Program-made: the position numbers and the translations under genes
Part shown: positions 45,813-58,185 of the stretch, piece after piece
How positions within the stretch are numbered: the first letter of the stretch is position 1
Layout: the number at the start of each line of letters is the position of its first letter
The notes under the pieces: model-generated
What the model was told of the DNA's origin: nothing
Database searches by the model: none
Seen by the model: the letters and a program-made list of their open reading frames with translations, nothing else
Assembly: GCA_029255685.2 (NCBI GenBank)
Contig: CM055319.2
Span: 19,619,247 to 19,683,246 of the forward strand
Length of the DNA: 64,000 bases
DNA from: Silene conica
Taxonomy: Eukaryota > Streptophyta > Magnoliopsida > Caryophyllales > Caryophyllaceae
Direction: 5' to 3'

Positions 45813-47070
45813 TGTTGGGTTTTATTAGTTACTCATAAACTAATTTTAGTCATACTAATATAATCTTTTAATTAACTCTCTAATTAACATATTATTAGGT
45901 GATCTTATGCATGCTAAAAGCGGAAATAAGAGAGTATTCGAACCCTTACACACGGTCCAAATATTTAGCAAGGATGATCCTCCAAGTACCCAAAATAGAA
46001 TACCTCCTTTGGATGCACCAAGACAACCCCTCAATCAACCGAAACTTGAACAAGCTAGTTACAAAACCGGTTTCTCCTTAAACTATATAAGTTCTAATTA
46101 TGAACTTAGTATACTAATTTATATCTCTTAATATAATTAGTATGAAAAAATTATCTTATAATATGAGAGGTTTTTATGTGTTCTCACTTGAAAATCACGG
46201 CTAACCTTAGAATGAATGGAGTATCACATACTTATATTATCTTATAATTATGCTTAAATTAAACAACTTAATTCAAGTGGTTATGGGGAGTGTAAAACCG
46301 GCTAGGGCATGGGAAGACACATAAGGGAACATTTTCTCTTCTCAATGTGTCTAGGGTGGCTATAGGTAATGGTCTCAAGGCACCCTTTAATGATTGTGTC
46401 TTAAAAATAATTAACACACTAATCATCCCACAACTACCTCCACTAATCCGTCCCACCTTAAAAATGGACTTCATTTTATAACTTTGTCAATTGTATAATT
46501 GTACCAAGTGTGACATCTTATATGTCACTAAATAATAAAATGTTTTAGAACATATAAAACATACAAATATTTATCATATAAATATTGTACATAATTAAAT
46601 AAATCACATTTATCAATTGACAAGTAATTCGAAATTACAAATATAAAATGATAATTTATCGTCAATACGATTTACAACCTTTGTATTAATTTCAACCCAA
46701 TTCATTCTAATAACGATATAATAAAATATCGTTTAATGTTTAACAATTGACACGTTTCAATTTTAAACATAAATCTTACAATAAGATTTAACCTCTAATT
46801 TCTCGATATACGAGTTTAAGGAATATGATCAAATCGTATCAATATACATTTGATCATTTTATCAATTAAGGGAATTGTCCTAAAGGTGTGACCTAAAGGG
46901 ATCAACTGACCATCACCGTCATACGACAGTAATGTCAAACTCTAGCTAGCCAATCATTACCGATTAATGTTGGTCAGTTGACTAATATAAAATCGTATCA
47001 TCCCTTGCGCATTCTCGTTATGAGATTTAATTACGTGATCGCACTATTGTTGAGGACACATTTCCCAACA
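45813..47070 (-). repeat. 5' LTR (by element sense) of the gag-only copia element
   Basis: 1258 bp, TGTTGGGAAATGTG ... AACCCAACA read on the minus strand, followed by the tRNA-Met primer site. Confidence 0.93.
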
Positions 47071-47642
47071 GTAATTACCTATGACCCTCTTGAAACTCAA
47101 CAAACTTTATTACACTTAATGGGACAATAGTTTTGCTCGATAGCTCTATTATTACTAAATTTTACAGACTATCAGTATAGAGGTCTAATACACTAACATC
47201 TGTAATGCGATGAGCATGTAAAACGTATTACATATAGGCATGTGTTTGTAATGCACAAATTATGCCTAACATTACATAAGGCGTTGTTCAAGGATTTGAT
47301 TACTGAATCAGAGTCAAATTAATGCATTGTTGTTAAACGAACTTGTTATGGAATTCAAGTTCTTACAGCAAACCAAATATATGTCAATATTCTGAAGCAT
47401 AAGTGTCTGCTAAAATTTCTCAATAGTATACATTAGGAGCTGTCCTAAGCAGCAAGACAGTATATCATTGTGTTATAGTACGTACAACCAAGATTCTGCA
47501 GAATGTAACCATTATCTAGGTTGATGTAATAACACAAATGTCATAAGGACAAACTATACGCATCTTGCCAATGCCGTATACATATTGAGCAATTATAATT
47601 AGTTAACCAAAATATTGGTGCAGTGTCAGCTGCTAGAAAATG
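47071..47642. other. 3' flank of the Rep/helicase gene
   Basis: No ORF; AT-rich, likely the 3' untranslated part of the helicase transcript. Confidence 0.4.
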
Positions 47643-48751
47643 TTACAAAATACAGGCAAGTCTCAGCACTTCAAAAGATACCATGTTTCTGATACGGTTT
47701 ATATTTAACTCAGAATCATTGGATGCTGCAATGACAATAACTTTTACTGCTTCCCGCACTCGTGATAGTGCAACATACAGCTGTCCTGGTGAAAAGCAGT
47801 GTCTAGGTAGGTAAACAACAACCCTGTCTAGTGTCTGACCTTGCGACTTGTTGATTGTCATTGCAAAGCAAAGTTTGAGAGGGAACTGATTCCGCTGGAA
47901 TTGGAATGGATAATTTGAAGAGCTGGATGGTCGCATCTTGATGCGAGGAATAAACACATGCTGACCATTATAATGACCACTGGTTATAATACATTCGATC
48001 ATATTTGGGGTAAACCCTGCACATATCAGGCTTGTACCGTTGCATAGACCTGCAGATGGAAGGAGATTTCGCAACAAAATAACCGGAGCGTTTTTCTTTA
48101 ATACCAACTCGTAAGGACTCATGCCACCAGGACAAAGTTTGTTTATAAATTCTGAAGGGTAGACATTGCAGTTATCGGAAAGCATTTAGTCAAAACCCCT
48201 ATACATAACAGCTTCACCTTAGAACTTGTTAATCATGTATGTGTTTATATCATCAACATCCTCATTCATAGGTGTAAGTATAGATCGACGATTAAAAATA
48301 TTTACTCCAATACTGTCTAGGTCCACATCTGGATATACGGTGTAACGCCCCCATTTATTCAAGAGCCTTTAGCAAGACATTCTCGAATAAATAGAGCTGT
48401 AACCATCTCGGAAAGTCCGAGGTAGTGAATAACAAAGTAAAACAATACAAAGTACTTTATATAAAACCGATAGAATTTAAACTTTGATGTTACAGAGACT
48501 ACATGTAAGAATAAAAGTACAATTGACGGCTACTCGCTATGTGATGTAGATCTAAGTCGGTCCCAAGTCCGCATCTCTCATTCCCGTCCCAGCTTCTAGC
48601 TCAACTGTCTCTTTCCTGTAGAATCTACTCCCCATTTCGGATCATTGTAGGTGTCACACGAATACACAGGGTCAACCACGAGGTTGAGTAGAAGAAAGGT
48701 AAACAAACAAACATTATTATAAATAGAGATTCAATCATCACCACTCCGAAT

Positions 48752-48928
48752 CACAAGGCCCAATTACTCCGCACCGATCACAAGGCCCATTAACTCTGCA
48801 CCGATCACAACGCCCATTAACTCCGCACCGATCACAACGCCCATTAACTCTGCACCGATCACAACGCCCATTGACTCCGCACCGATCACAACGCCCATTA
48901 ACTCCACACCAATCACAAGACCCATTTC
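48752..48928 (+). repeat. 27-bp minisatellite in the solo LTR
   Basis: gcccattaactccgcaccga followed by tcacaac repeats about 6.5 times. Because 27 is a multiple of three it produces a pseudo-protein (NGRCDRCGV repeats) on the minus strand, which is not a gene. Confidence 0.9.
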
Positions 48929-49606
48929 TCATCACCTCATATCGTATCTCAGAATATATAGTCAAATATCACAGTATACCAATCAAATATTAATATAAAT
49001 AATCATGGTTATCATCAAATATCAACAGAACACTCAACACCATAAACACAGTAATTCCCCTACCTCTATTGCGAATTGACAACCGAACAGCTGCTAGAAA
49101 TGTTCCACCTTGAACAACCGAACTCAGTTCCTATAATTAGTATTGAATATCAATTCCTACCCATACACATGCATTACTAAAATTACTTGACCATGTTCAT
49201 ATTCATATCAATCATCAAGTTTATAGACTTACTATATATAGACAATAATAACGTAATTAATATATATCATATAACTATAATTCATGATAAAATAACAACA
49301 CCACCACTAATCATAACCAAATTAATGTTAACAAAGATGATGATAAAACAATATGTAGTAATAATAATGTCACATGAAATAAAACAATAACATTTGATAA
49401 GATATTATTATTGATAATACTAATAACAATATTAACGACAATATCAACCATAACAATTACTAATAACATGATTAGTAATAATAACAATAATAAGAACTTA
49501 AATATTATTAACCATGATATACAATTATAACATTTGCCCATAATATAATAATAATACTAATATTAACAACATTATTATCCTATAGTTCTAAAATCACCAT
49601 AACAAC

Positions 49607-49640
49607 ACTAATAATAATAATAATAATAATAATAAACCTC
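49607..49640 (+). repeat. ATT/AAT microsatellite
   Basis: About nine to ten consecutive aat triplets inside the solo LTR. Confidence 0.9.
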
Positions 49641-52600
49641 ATCAAAGGTGAATACGTAACAACAAAGCAACGCAACCAAAACAGTCTGAACAGCCCGCGC
49701 ACAACCCACTTCGCAACCCCCTTCGACCCCCTTTTACCGCCTGCACCACCACCACACAGCCGTGGATGAGACCCCTGAACCACGGTGCAAACACTGACCA
49801 TGACCTCTACCCATGACTCAACTCCAACAGTCGTCGACATCAACCCCAAACACGCTGGTCACAAGTAACACCCAAAGTTCCTGCACTTACCCTTGTTACC
49901 AGCCTCTGCACACACTCCTGTAACCACCAGGAAACACCACCATCCCCACGACCAAACACTACTATCGAAACTCTACTCCACCCTCGACACCCTGGTGGTA
50001 ACCACCAGGCCCCGACAACACAGTAACCCTTCCAAAGGTGCCTCCCAGAACCCGTGCACAACACCCCAAACCTGTTACCCTGTTTACGTTATACACCAAA
50101 ACGAAACCCGTCATAAAAGCGTTAACAACCACCACGACTCACCGTGACCACAACCCCACAGACACCCTAACTACCACCAATCTACTTCCCTTAACATCTA
50201 GAACAATCGTGAACCAAAAATACATTAAACCCATACAGAAAACCCACGGCCTCAAACTCTGTTCTGAAAACGCAAATTTGCGTTTTGTGACAGACGACAA
50301 AACCACGGTTATTGGTGGTCCTAGGTGGTCAATCAACGACGACCCTACTAGGGTTAAGACACGACTACTAAACAACCCAGATTACAAATACGTCAAGGAT
50401 GACAATTTACAACCCAAACATACAACCAAACGAATTAAGTGAAAAGGAGTGCGAGAAACAGGAGGGCAATGACCATACCTCTTTCCTAGCCCAGACGAAC
50501 CACCCTAGACCCCCTTCAACCACCGTGTAGAAACCTCCTTTGCAACCCCAGACATGGCGGCAACAGGGATGAGTGTTTAGGTCAGACGAAAATTAGGTTA
50601 AGGGTAGGGTTTGGGTATTGTTTTTATGTAACAGTTGATTAGTGTAATGTTAGGTGTTTGTGTCATTGAGTTGTGTCGATTATAGGCTGATTCAAGTCAC
50701 GACCCAATATGTGACACTAGCACGCATATCGAGGTCCCGTAACAACATTAGAACGTGATTCGACGAATAATACCCGTACTCGACAGTTAATAAAATATAA
50801 GAACACTCGTTTGATAACTTAATTATCGAGCTTAGACGATCAAGTAATTATCAACACGTCAACATTAAATTTAAATATAAAAAATAAGACGCCATAAAAT
50901 ACGGGGTATTATATACGGTATCAGCAACTGTACTTATAAGATCTCCACCTAACTGAGTTGTATCTAGTACAATTCCATCTAGAAGCTCAATCATTTCAGA
51001 TTCACATGTCTGGAGCTGACCATTTCCAAGAGCTAACAAAAAGTCTGAGAAATGTGGATCAGTTTTGGCCCTTACGTTGACAGTTAGCCGGAATTTGACC
51101 AGTTGTGGCCAGATGTCAGAGGCAACTAATGTAGAATTGACCAGCTCACGTATGGACTTGTTCTGGACGACTGGAAGAACTTGACGAAAATCTCCACCAA
51201 ATACAATAAGTTTACCACCAAATAACAATTCGGGATTGCACAGATCTCGTAAAAGTTGGTCTAATGCCTCGACAACTTCCCTGCGTGCCATGGAGGCCTC
51301 ATCCCATATGATTAGAGCAGATGCTTTTATGAGCGCAGCAAGACTACTTTGCTTGGGCACAGAAAACGACAAAGAAACATCCAAATCTAGAGGGAGTTTA
51401 AACCGTGAGTGAGCAGTTCTCCCAGACGGGATATTTGCTGCAGCAATACCCGAAGTAGCAGTAGCGAGGACTATTTTACCCATAAGCCGTATTTCCGCAT
51501 ACAGAGCATTGTAGAGATAGGTCTTACCAGTTCCCCCGGCCCATCTACAAAAACAACACCTGGTTTATTATGTGTAGCATAATCGACTATCACGTCAAAA
51601 GCCTCTTGTTGCTCTGGGTTCAATGATGTGCGACACACGACACATTCATCTGGTATTGGTGCATTGAGTGCATCAAGGGTATCCTGTGATGGTCGAAATT
51701 CTGCATCTTGTGGATTTATCAAATCTAATGACCCAAAACTTTTCAAAGTTCTGCCCATTGCTTCTACCTGTTGCTCCAGACGTTGGACAGTAAGAACATG
51801 TGCATTGTAGGGATCACTTGGGTGTTCTTTTCTGTAATCCTCTGACAGTGAACTGTAGTATTTTTCCCATAGAGCACTTGGGTCTTTAGGCTGGCAAAAT
51901 ATGAGTAGAGTTGCACATTCATAACCATCAACTGTTTTCAAATCTGCAAAAGATTTTGGAGCAACTACATGTGTCAACAACAAACGTAGGAAGTAGCGGT
52001 CTCCTTCCGATGGAACCACAAAAACAAGTCGAGCTACTACAATTATTTTGTTCTTACGCTTCAACCATATTCGTTGAGATGTGTCCCACCGGTAGTGCTC
52101 AGTGAAGCTCCCATATAGATGCCTCCATTCTGGTTTGGAAGCATTTTCGCCATTCAACCTAAAGAATTCAGTCAGTGGAGTCCTTATACGCTTTTGGTTA
52201 GACACTACAATATCTAATCTTTCGTGAGGCCTCATCTGTATAGTCTGCATACCTTGTAGATGAACTGGCAGTGCCATCACTGCAGGTTGTATTTCGAATA
52301 GTTCAAATCCATAAATTCGCCAAATTGCTTCAATAGGAGATACCCAGCGGCCTGTTTGATACTGCTCTATTTCGTCAACCGGCTTGACTTCACATTCGGC
52401 CGCAACATTGAATGATATCCTGTCATGACCCTTGTAAACATACTTATATAGGTACTTCACAGCTTGAATAGTTGAGCACACTTCCACATTCAAATGGCAG
52501 TCAAAAATGTCTATTAGATATGGATTGTATGGGATTACCCAGCGATTGTTAAGCATTTGACCTCTTACACGCACAGTTTCAGATGTCGACTTACGCTTAT

Positions 52601-54008
52601 ACACTGGGTAACCATCATCATTGTTGGTCGTCTCAGCCGTGTATGGTTTGGGATATAAGTACTTACACTTTCCTGGACTGCTTTTATGCTTCATACATGC
52701 ACACTCAGGGTCCATCTTCCCACATGGACCGTGCATCATATGTTTTATCACAGCTGCACGCAGGTTTGCAATTGACTGAGGAAGGATTTCAGCAGACACA
52801 AATTTGTCTAAGTCAGCCGGGCAGTTCATCCTGTTACCAGGCTTCATAATCAACAATAAATGCGCATGAGGCAATCCTCTCTTTTGGAATTCCACTACAT
52901 ATACAAACGCAGCAACTTCTCCAAAAATTTTGTCGTCGACCAATTTTTTTTTCAGCAGCAGCAATTTAGCTCGAAATACCCGAGCTACAATATCTGGACG
53001 GTTTTGGGGTTCTTCTCCAGGTGCCAACTCACTCTTGATCTCTGGCCAATTTGTATTGCATGTCATAGTTATAAAAAAGTCTGGCTTTCCATACCGCTGC
53101 ACAAGAGCCATCACATTTAGATATCTCCTTTTCATATCCCTAGGGCCGCCAATATAGGTCGCCGGAAGAATAATCCGTCGTCCAACATTTGCCGCACATT
53201 GTTCACCAACATCAATGGTGTCAAGTAAACCTTGGTACAACTCAGATCTGATTGTATCCTTATTATGCCTAAGGTAGTCTAACCGTGTGTTTTCCAACTT
53301 TACGTACATATGAACAATATATTGCTGTAAGCATCTCCCAGCTCTCAACATCATATTTCCTGGTCTATTTTGTAGCTTATAACAATAATATTCACGGCAG
53401 GAAACATTTCTGTCTTCTGTTTTTTTCTGATAAGAACTCCCTGAAAGCATAACAGATTCATTATTATGTGCTATCAAACATAATTTATATTGCATTCAGA
53501 CCTTTTCAAATATCAAACAGACCCAAAAATTTATACGTGGATGACTTACGTTCTTCTTCTGCATCCAAAAGAGACTCAGCGTTTGGAAAGCTAGATGGAG
53601 ATGGTGCTGTACTATGTACGGCCCGTACTGTCCTGTTCCGAGCAACTTGTTTTTTGAGCCCTTGTTGCCATCCACATTCTCCTTTGGGAAATAGCAGAGG
53701 GTACTGCAATGGATCGTAACAGCCATAATAATGCATGACTCGATGCGAAGCCTCATTATGGCTAGTCACCAATATATGAGGACGTCAGTTTCACCAGATG
53801 TGGAATCCTCAGGCCAAATTGCAGCAATCTCGCTAGATGTAGGAGCATTGCTTACACGCTGATCTTGGTTAGGATTTTTCGTGATAACTATCTTAGTGTT
53901 GGCAGTAACAGTAACATCTTTTAATGACCGGAAAAAGCGAGCGTATGGGTTTGTCTGCGTTACATCCATCAGGATATCAATGACAGCTGCATTGAGTTCC
54001 TTAAAGCA

Positions 54009-54383
54009 AGCTGGGCAGTTCATCCTGTTACCAGGCTTCATAATCAACAAGAAATGCGCATGAGGCAATCCTCTCTTTTGGAATTCCACTACATATACAA
54101 ACGCAGCAACTTCTCCAAAAATTTTGTCGTCGACCAATTTTTTTTTTCAGCAGCAGCAATTTAGCTCGAAATACCCGAGCTACAATATTTGGACGGTTTT
54201 GGGGTTCTTCTCAAGGTGCCAACTCACTCTTGATCTCTCGCCAATTTGCATTGCATGTCATAGTTATAAAAAAGTTTGGCTTTCCATACCGCTGCACAAG
54301 AGCCATCACATTTAGATATCTCCTTTTCATATCCCTAGGGCCGCCAATATAGGTCGTCGGAAGAATAACCCGTCGTCTAACAT
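54009..54383 (-). repeat. Copied block of the Rep gene inserted in its own upstream exon
   Basis: Matches 52816-53188 at about 97 percent by eye, from agctgggcagttcatcctgt to aacattt/aacatt. It carries the HUH segment GLPHAHFLLIMK. On both sides lies the direct repeat attgagttccttaaagca (18 bp; about 53991-54008 and 54385-54402), like a target duplication. The copy has one extra T in its T-run (near 54141). Removing the block and one repeat rejoins ANRAACFKELN to AAVIDILMDV. Confidence 0.85.
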
Positions 54384-55140
54384 TGAGTTCCTTAAAGCAC
54401 GCTGCACGATTTGCAGCTTCGTGAAGACCATCGTAAAAGTACAATTGAAGATATTTTGGGTGAGTGCCACACCGAAGTAGGTCGGGTACATTATGGTACA
54501 TCTGACCATAAAGTTTGAAGACGTAAATACCCTTGATCGTTTGTGATTCAAATTTCCCACCAATGGATGTAAACGTAAACAAGTTATTGTACAAACGTGC
54601 AAACTGCCGAAAATGCACCACTATTGGGTCTGCTGATGTGTACAACATGGTGAGTAGTGGTGGAAACGTGCTAAAAGGCAGCACAATAGAGCCATTACCA
54701 CAGCAGAATGTTTTGGATTCATAGATTATTCTCTTTGCAAGGCATTTATCACATGATGGAACATGTGGCAACTTTAACGGAGCTCCAACTAACGGCTGAC
54801 CAATCATACCAAGGGGCAGAGTTACAATCGACAACGCAGTGTATCAAATATGATCGCAAAAAATATAATGATTCATACCACAAATGTTCATACACTCACC
54901 AGTATGTGGTCTCACACGGGGCTTCCTGCAACGCTTATTCGGAGCACCAGCATCTGCATTCCCTATAGTAAGCCTAAGTGTAGTCAACAATAGAAGGGTT
55001 CTGGTTCGATCACACACAGCACAAAGTTATATTAAGCTAATGATTGCTGTTGTACTACCTTGTCCCACTGGATTCAGCTTGTAGTTGAGACCTACATTTG
55101 CGCTTAGTTTTGCCAGATCCATGTACATTTTTGTAGTATG

Positions 55141-55741
55141 GAAAGTTGTCATCTGTAAGTAACAACGATCGCAATTACGTTAAATATATATTGTCTTCTT
55201 TTTTTGAAGCGAATAAATCTGCAATAAAAGAACATACCTATATTGGCCATATAGCAATTAATTGTAATGAATATAATCTGCAGTGTGAGCTAGCTATTTT
55301 TTTCCACCTGTCTGGCAAAAAAACAAAAACAAAGACCCACACCCGCATTTATAAGCATCAATTTGTAACTAAAAATGGCATCACACGAAGCACTGTTTTC
55401 GCACTTATCCAGCAGACTACAGAATCCTCATAATGATGTAAATATTGTAATATTATGCTACATCAAATATAGGGTTAATTATGCAGGCGTTGTAGGTCTC
55501 AGACACATATTTTCAAAAAAAGATCCTGATATCCATTAATTGTAAAAACATAATGATACTTAATATAAGAAAACAAAGACAATAATAGGTAAGTAGATTA
55601 CAATAACTGAGCTCATATGCTCTAAGCTAACACACAGAACAAGTCCTAATTAAAAACTACATTACAGTTCAAAATGTTTATGCTAATCACCGGTTTGCAT
55701 AACACAGTAGCACCCCCAATACAACAAGCTCCATACCATCT
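55141..55741. other. Spacer between Rep and dsRBD-like A
   Basis: AT-rich; the open frame at 55146-55433 is not protein-like. Probably the Rep promoter and the 3' end of dsRBD-like A. Confidence 0.35.
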
Positions 55742-56755
55742 TCACTGAAACTTTGCAGATTTATAGAATACACTTCTGTTGTTCACATACTTAGTAGATG
55801 GAACTTTCTTGTTATTTGGAGAAATATAGTTACGAAGATCAGGTAGTTGTGAGGTTGCTTTTCGTTTCTTAGGAGGTGGTGGCGGACATTTTTGTATAGG
55901 AATCAAATAATGATCGCTTCTTGGAGTAAGACAATCCTCTTCATTCAGGATTAAATCATTTGAAAAATCATTTAGGGTTCCCAATGTAGCCCCTGAGATG
56001 CTAGCAAATGTTTCTGAAGACTAATAAACTTGTTCCTCGTACACTCACAGGTCAAGGCAGCTAACTTTACGTCTTCAGGCGCATAATTAGCATCAATTAA
56101 GTCAATATTATATATGGGGATCAAATGTTGAATAGTTTTACAAGCAACTGCTTGCTCTGATGTATATTTTGACGAGGCTATTTCACCAACAATATGAATA
56201 GGACCACAATCAACCCCTTGACGACTTATAGTCAACCATGATGTGAAGCATGAAGGGGTTTGCTCTAGGGTAGTTATGGAGCTACATTGTATAGGGAGCC
56301 TGCCAACAATAATCTGCAAAAGGGACACCATGTCCAAAGAAAGGGTTTGATAATGAAATATCTCGACAATCAAATTCTTCAATCAATGGAACTTTAGGGA
56401 GCCCATTTTTTAAGCGTCTTAACTCTTCCTGTTTCAACCTCCACAGATTAGCACATCTATTGTGGGATTGTTTTAATGCATCTGTGAAGTCTGCAATATA
56501 TATGTCATACTTTTCTATCAGGTCTGTTACAGCCAGTCGTGCTGCTTGCTCACACGAAACATCAAAACTAGACGACACACCACCTACATAAACATGTTCT
56601 TCTTCGGCAAAATTACATTTCACAGTGACAGACGCATTGTGCTGTCCTGAATCATACAGGGCATACCGTGGTTCCTCAAACTCCAGCAGATTGGCTATTC
56701 TATCGAGCAAAGGTCGGAAAGGAATTGATATTTGTACAGCAGGTATCGGCATATC
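55742..56755 (-). pseudogene. Tandem dsRBD-like protein A with NLS, frameshifted
   Basis: The exon opens after an acceptor tctccag at MPIPAVQISIPFRPLLDRI. The first domain matches the dsRNA-binding fold pattern: PRYALYDSGQHNASVTVKC, a strand turn, YVGGVSSSFDVSCEQAARLA. The paired lysines that contact RNA in canonical domains are missing. A second, weaker domain (about 56060-56240) has IHIVGEIASSKYTSEQAVAC and IDLIDANY. A one-base shift near 56330 separates the two and another near 55980 precedes a tail with PPPPPKKRKATSQLP, which fits a nuclear localisation signal. The neighbouring gene at 58186-59175 is a paralogue with the same order. Function is unknown; RNA binding is inferred from pattern only. 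Confidence 0.5.
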
Positions 56756-58185
56756 CTGGAGACAGGTTATCTCAAAGAGAATCACACATTTAACCTTAAT
56801 ATATAAACATACAGTAGTTTCGTCTATATAATAAAGTACTTTAACTATGTTCGTATAAGTATAAGGAGTAACCATCTAAGTAAGGATTACAACTGTATCT
56901 AACTAAAGAAATGTAATATATGAACCACCATGTGCATTCTGTATGACATTGTTCAATATGTGCATACAAACAAATATGTTTTAAAATGATTGTTATCATA
57001 GTTTTGCTGTGGGGTAGACATGCATATGCAATGTAAATCAACAAAACAGATCAGAAATAATAACTATAAAGATATCATTTATATACTTTTATCATGTTCT
57101 TCTTAATAAGAAACACAAGTATAAATTCAAGAAGGTATCAGCAACAGATAAGAGAAGCATAATAGTATTCCTAAAGCAATTAGAAAAACAGGCAACTCAA
57201 GTCAATAGGGAAGAAAGTAATAGTTCGTAATGCAGACCTTTGAAATTATATTAAGAGGTGTATACAAATAGAAGTATTTTATTTGATTACGAAGAATGAT
57301 GTAAGAATGATCTTTATGTATGATTATATATATTAATTTTTTTTAGGTAAGTGCCACAATTGACGTCATATAAGTATGTTGTGATGACATAAGATTATAC
57401 AGGGAGGGAAAAAAAGCAAGCTGGAAATCAGTTACAAGTATGGTTGTGTCTAGGACAGGTGGTTATGTTTGGCGCCATATTTTCTATCTGATAGGATCAA
57501 GATATGGTTGATTGCCTATCTACTATCCACTGTTTCATAGTAATTTGCTGTGTAGAGTCATGGCTGATAAGTACTATCAAGTACAGTGTGGGAATTCTGA
57601 CTGGTTAAAGAGGAAGCCACAACAGCTAGAATAATTAACAAATTTGTGTAATGACACAATTAGTTACAGAAAACATATGTAATCATATCTAGTTCTATGC
57701 TTCACACTACACGAGATTTCGGCGTAGACGGAGATTTTTGAAAGAGTAATGTTAAAAGTTCAATATAATATACCTTAATACATACGTTGCCAGTTAAAAG
57801 TTTTATGCTCGTTAAGGCTGGTTTCGTTGTGCTACTGATAGTTTATAATCCCATTGCAAGTACACAGTAAGTTCAGCTAGGTTAACGATTAATTGAGTAA
57901 ATGAAAAGTATGAAGTAGATAACAGCACAGTCCATAAACATTAGGAGTCTGAAGATATATAATATAGTACCAGAGACAATGTAAAATTTTGGTCTTCGAG
58001 GCTACTACCAAGAACAGGCAAATGATACATTAAGCAAAATATAGTTGTCAATGCGTAAATATAGCTTCAGAGACATAAAACGACAATTCAATCTCGCAAT
58101 GCTAATCAACTATACGAAACCTGATAAACTCCAAAAACTTCAATCTTAAAATACCCTTACACATAATAATACAAGGACTGCTATA
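56756..58185. other. Spacer between the dsRBD-like paralogues
   Basis: About 1.4 kb, AT-rich, presumably the promoter and untranslated first exon of copy A (the acceptor at 56756 implies an upstream exon). No further gene is seen. Confidence 0.35.

Larger units (their letters stand above)
38786..47070 (-). mobile_element. Ty1/copia gag-only element (LARD/TR-GAG), 8.3 kb
   Basis: Minus-strand element with LTRs 38786-40047 (1262 bp) and 45813-47070 (1258 bp; one 4-bp indel and about six substitutions), TGTTGGG ... CCCAACA. Perfect duplication GTAAT on both sides (38781-38785, 47071-47075). The primer site tggtatcaga follows the 5' LTR in sense direction, and a purine tract aagtgggagat precedes the 3' LTR. 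Only gag is encoded; about 4.7 kb of the interior is noncoding. It sits between the helicase and RPA-like genes. Confidence 0.93.
48341..50913 (-). mobile_element. Solo gypsy-type LTR inside the helicase gene, 2.57 kb
   Basis: Minus-strand start TATAATACCCCGTATTTT (TG eroded to TA) and end GGGGGCGTTACA, flanked by the duplication TACGG (48336-48340, 50914-50918). The helicase reading frame resumes on the other side: ISTVADTV before, YPDVDLDSIGVNIFNRRSIL after. Start sequence and length resemble the chromovirus LTR at 5698, but I do not find its micro-ORF. No internal region remains, so it arose by recombination between LTRs. Confidence 0.85.
47643..55140 (-). pseudogene. Helitron Rep/PIF1-type helicase, degenerate
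   Basis: Encodes the rolling-circle transposase. N-terminal exons: near 55060-55120 (MYMDLAKLSANVGLNYKLN), a basic exon near 54895-54965 (GAPNKRCRKPRVRPHTG), then from 54834 with a zinc-binding part (CDKCLAKRIIYESKTFCC). The Rep HUH motif KRGLPHAHLLLIMK lies near 52870 and the catalytic-tyrosine region YLYKYVYKGHD near 52440. A GT-AG intron fits 53441-53549. The helicase shows VFVDGPG near 51545, WDEASM (51290), GGDFRQVLPVV (51180), FAMTINKSQGQTLDRVVVYL (47850) and YVALSRV. Lesions: a copied block at 54009-54383, a frameshift near 53770, one base missing in the P-loop near 51533, a solo LTR at 48341-50913, and two TAA codons around 48190-48225. The protein is not functional here. Confidence 0.9.

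Noticed and set aside
48752..48928. CRISPR-like array
   Set aside because: 27-bp units follow each other without unique spacers, and the context is a plant LTR.
48738..48965. Cysteine-rich 75-residue ORF
   Set aside because: Translation of the 27-bp minisatellite in the solo LTR.
50038..50442. 134-codon ORF in the solo LTR
   Set aside because: Threonine/proline-rich run in noncoding LTR; no domain.
55146..55433. 95-codon ORF upstream of Rep
   Set aside because: Opposite strand, no motif; spacer.
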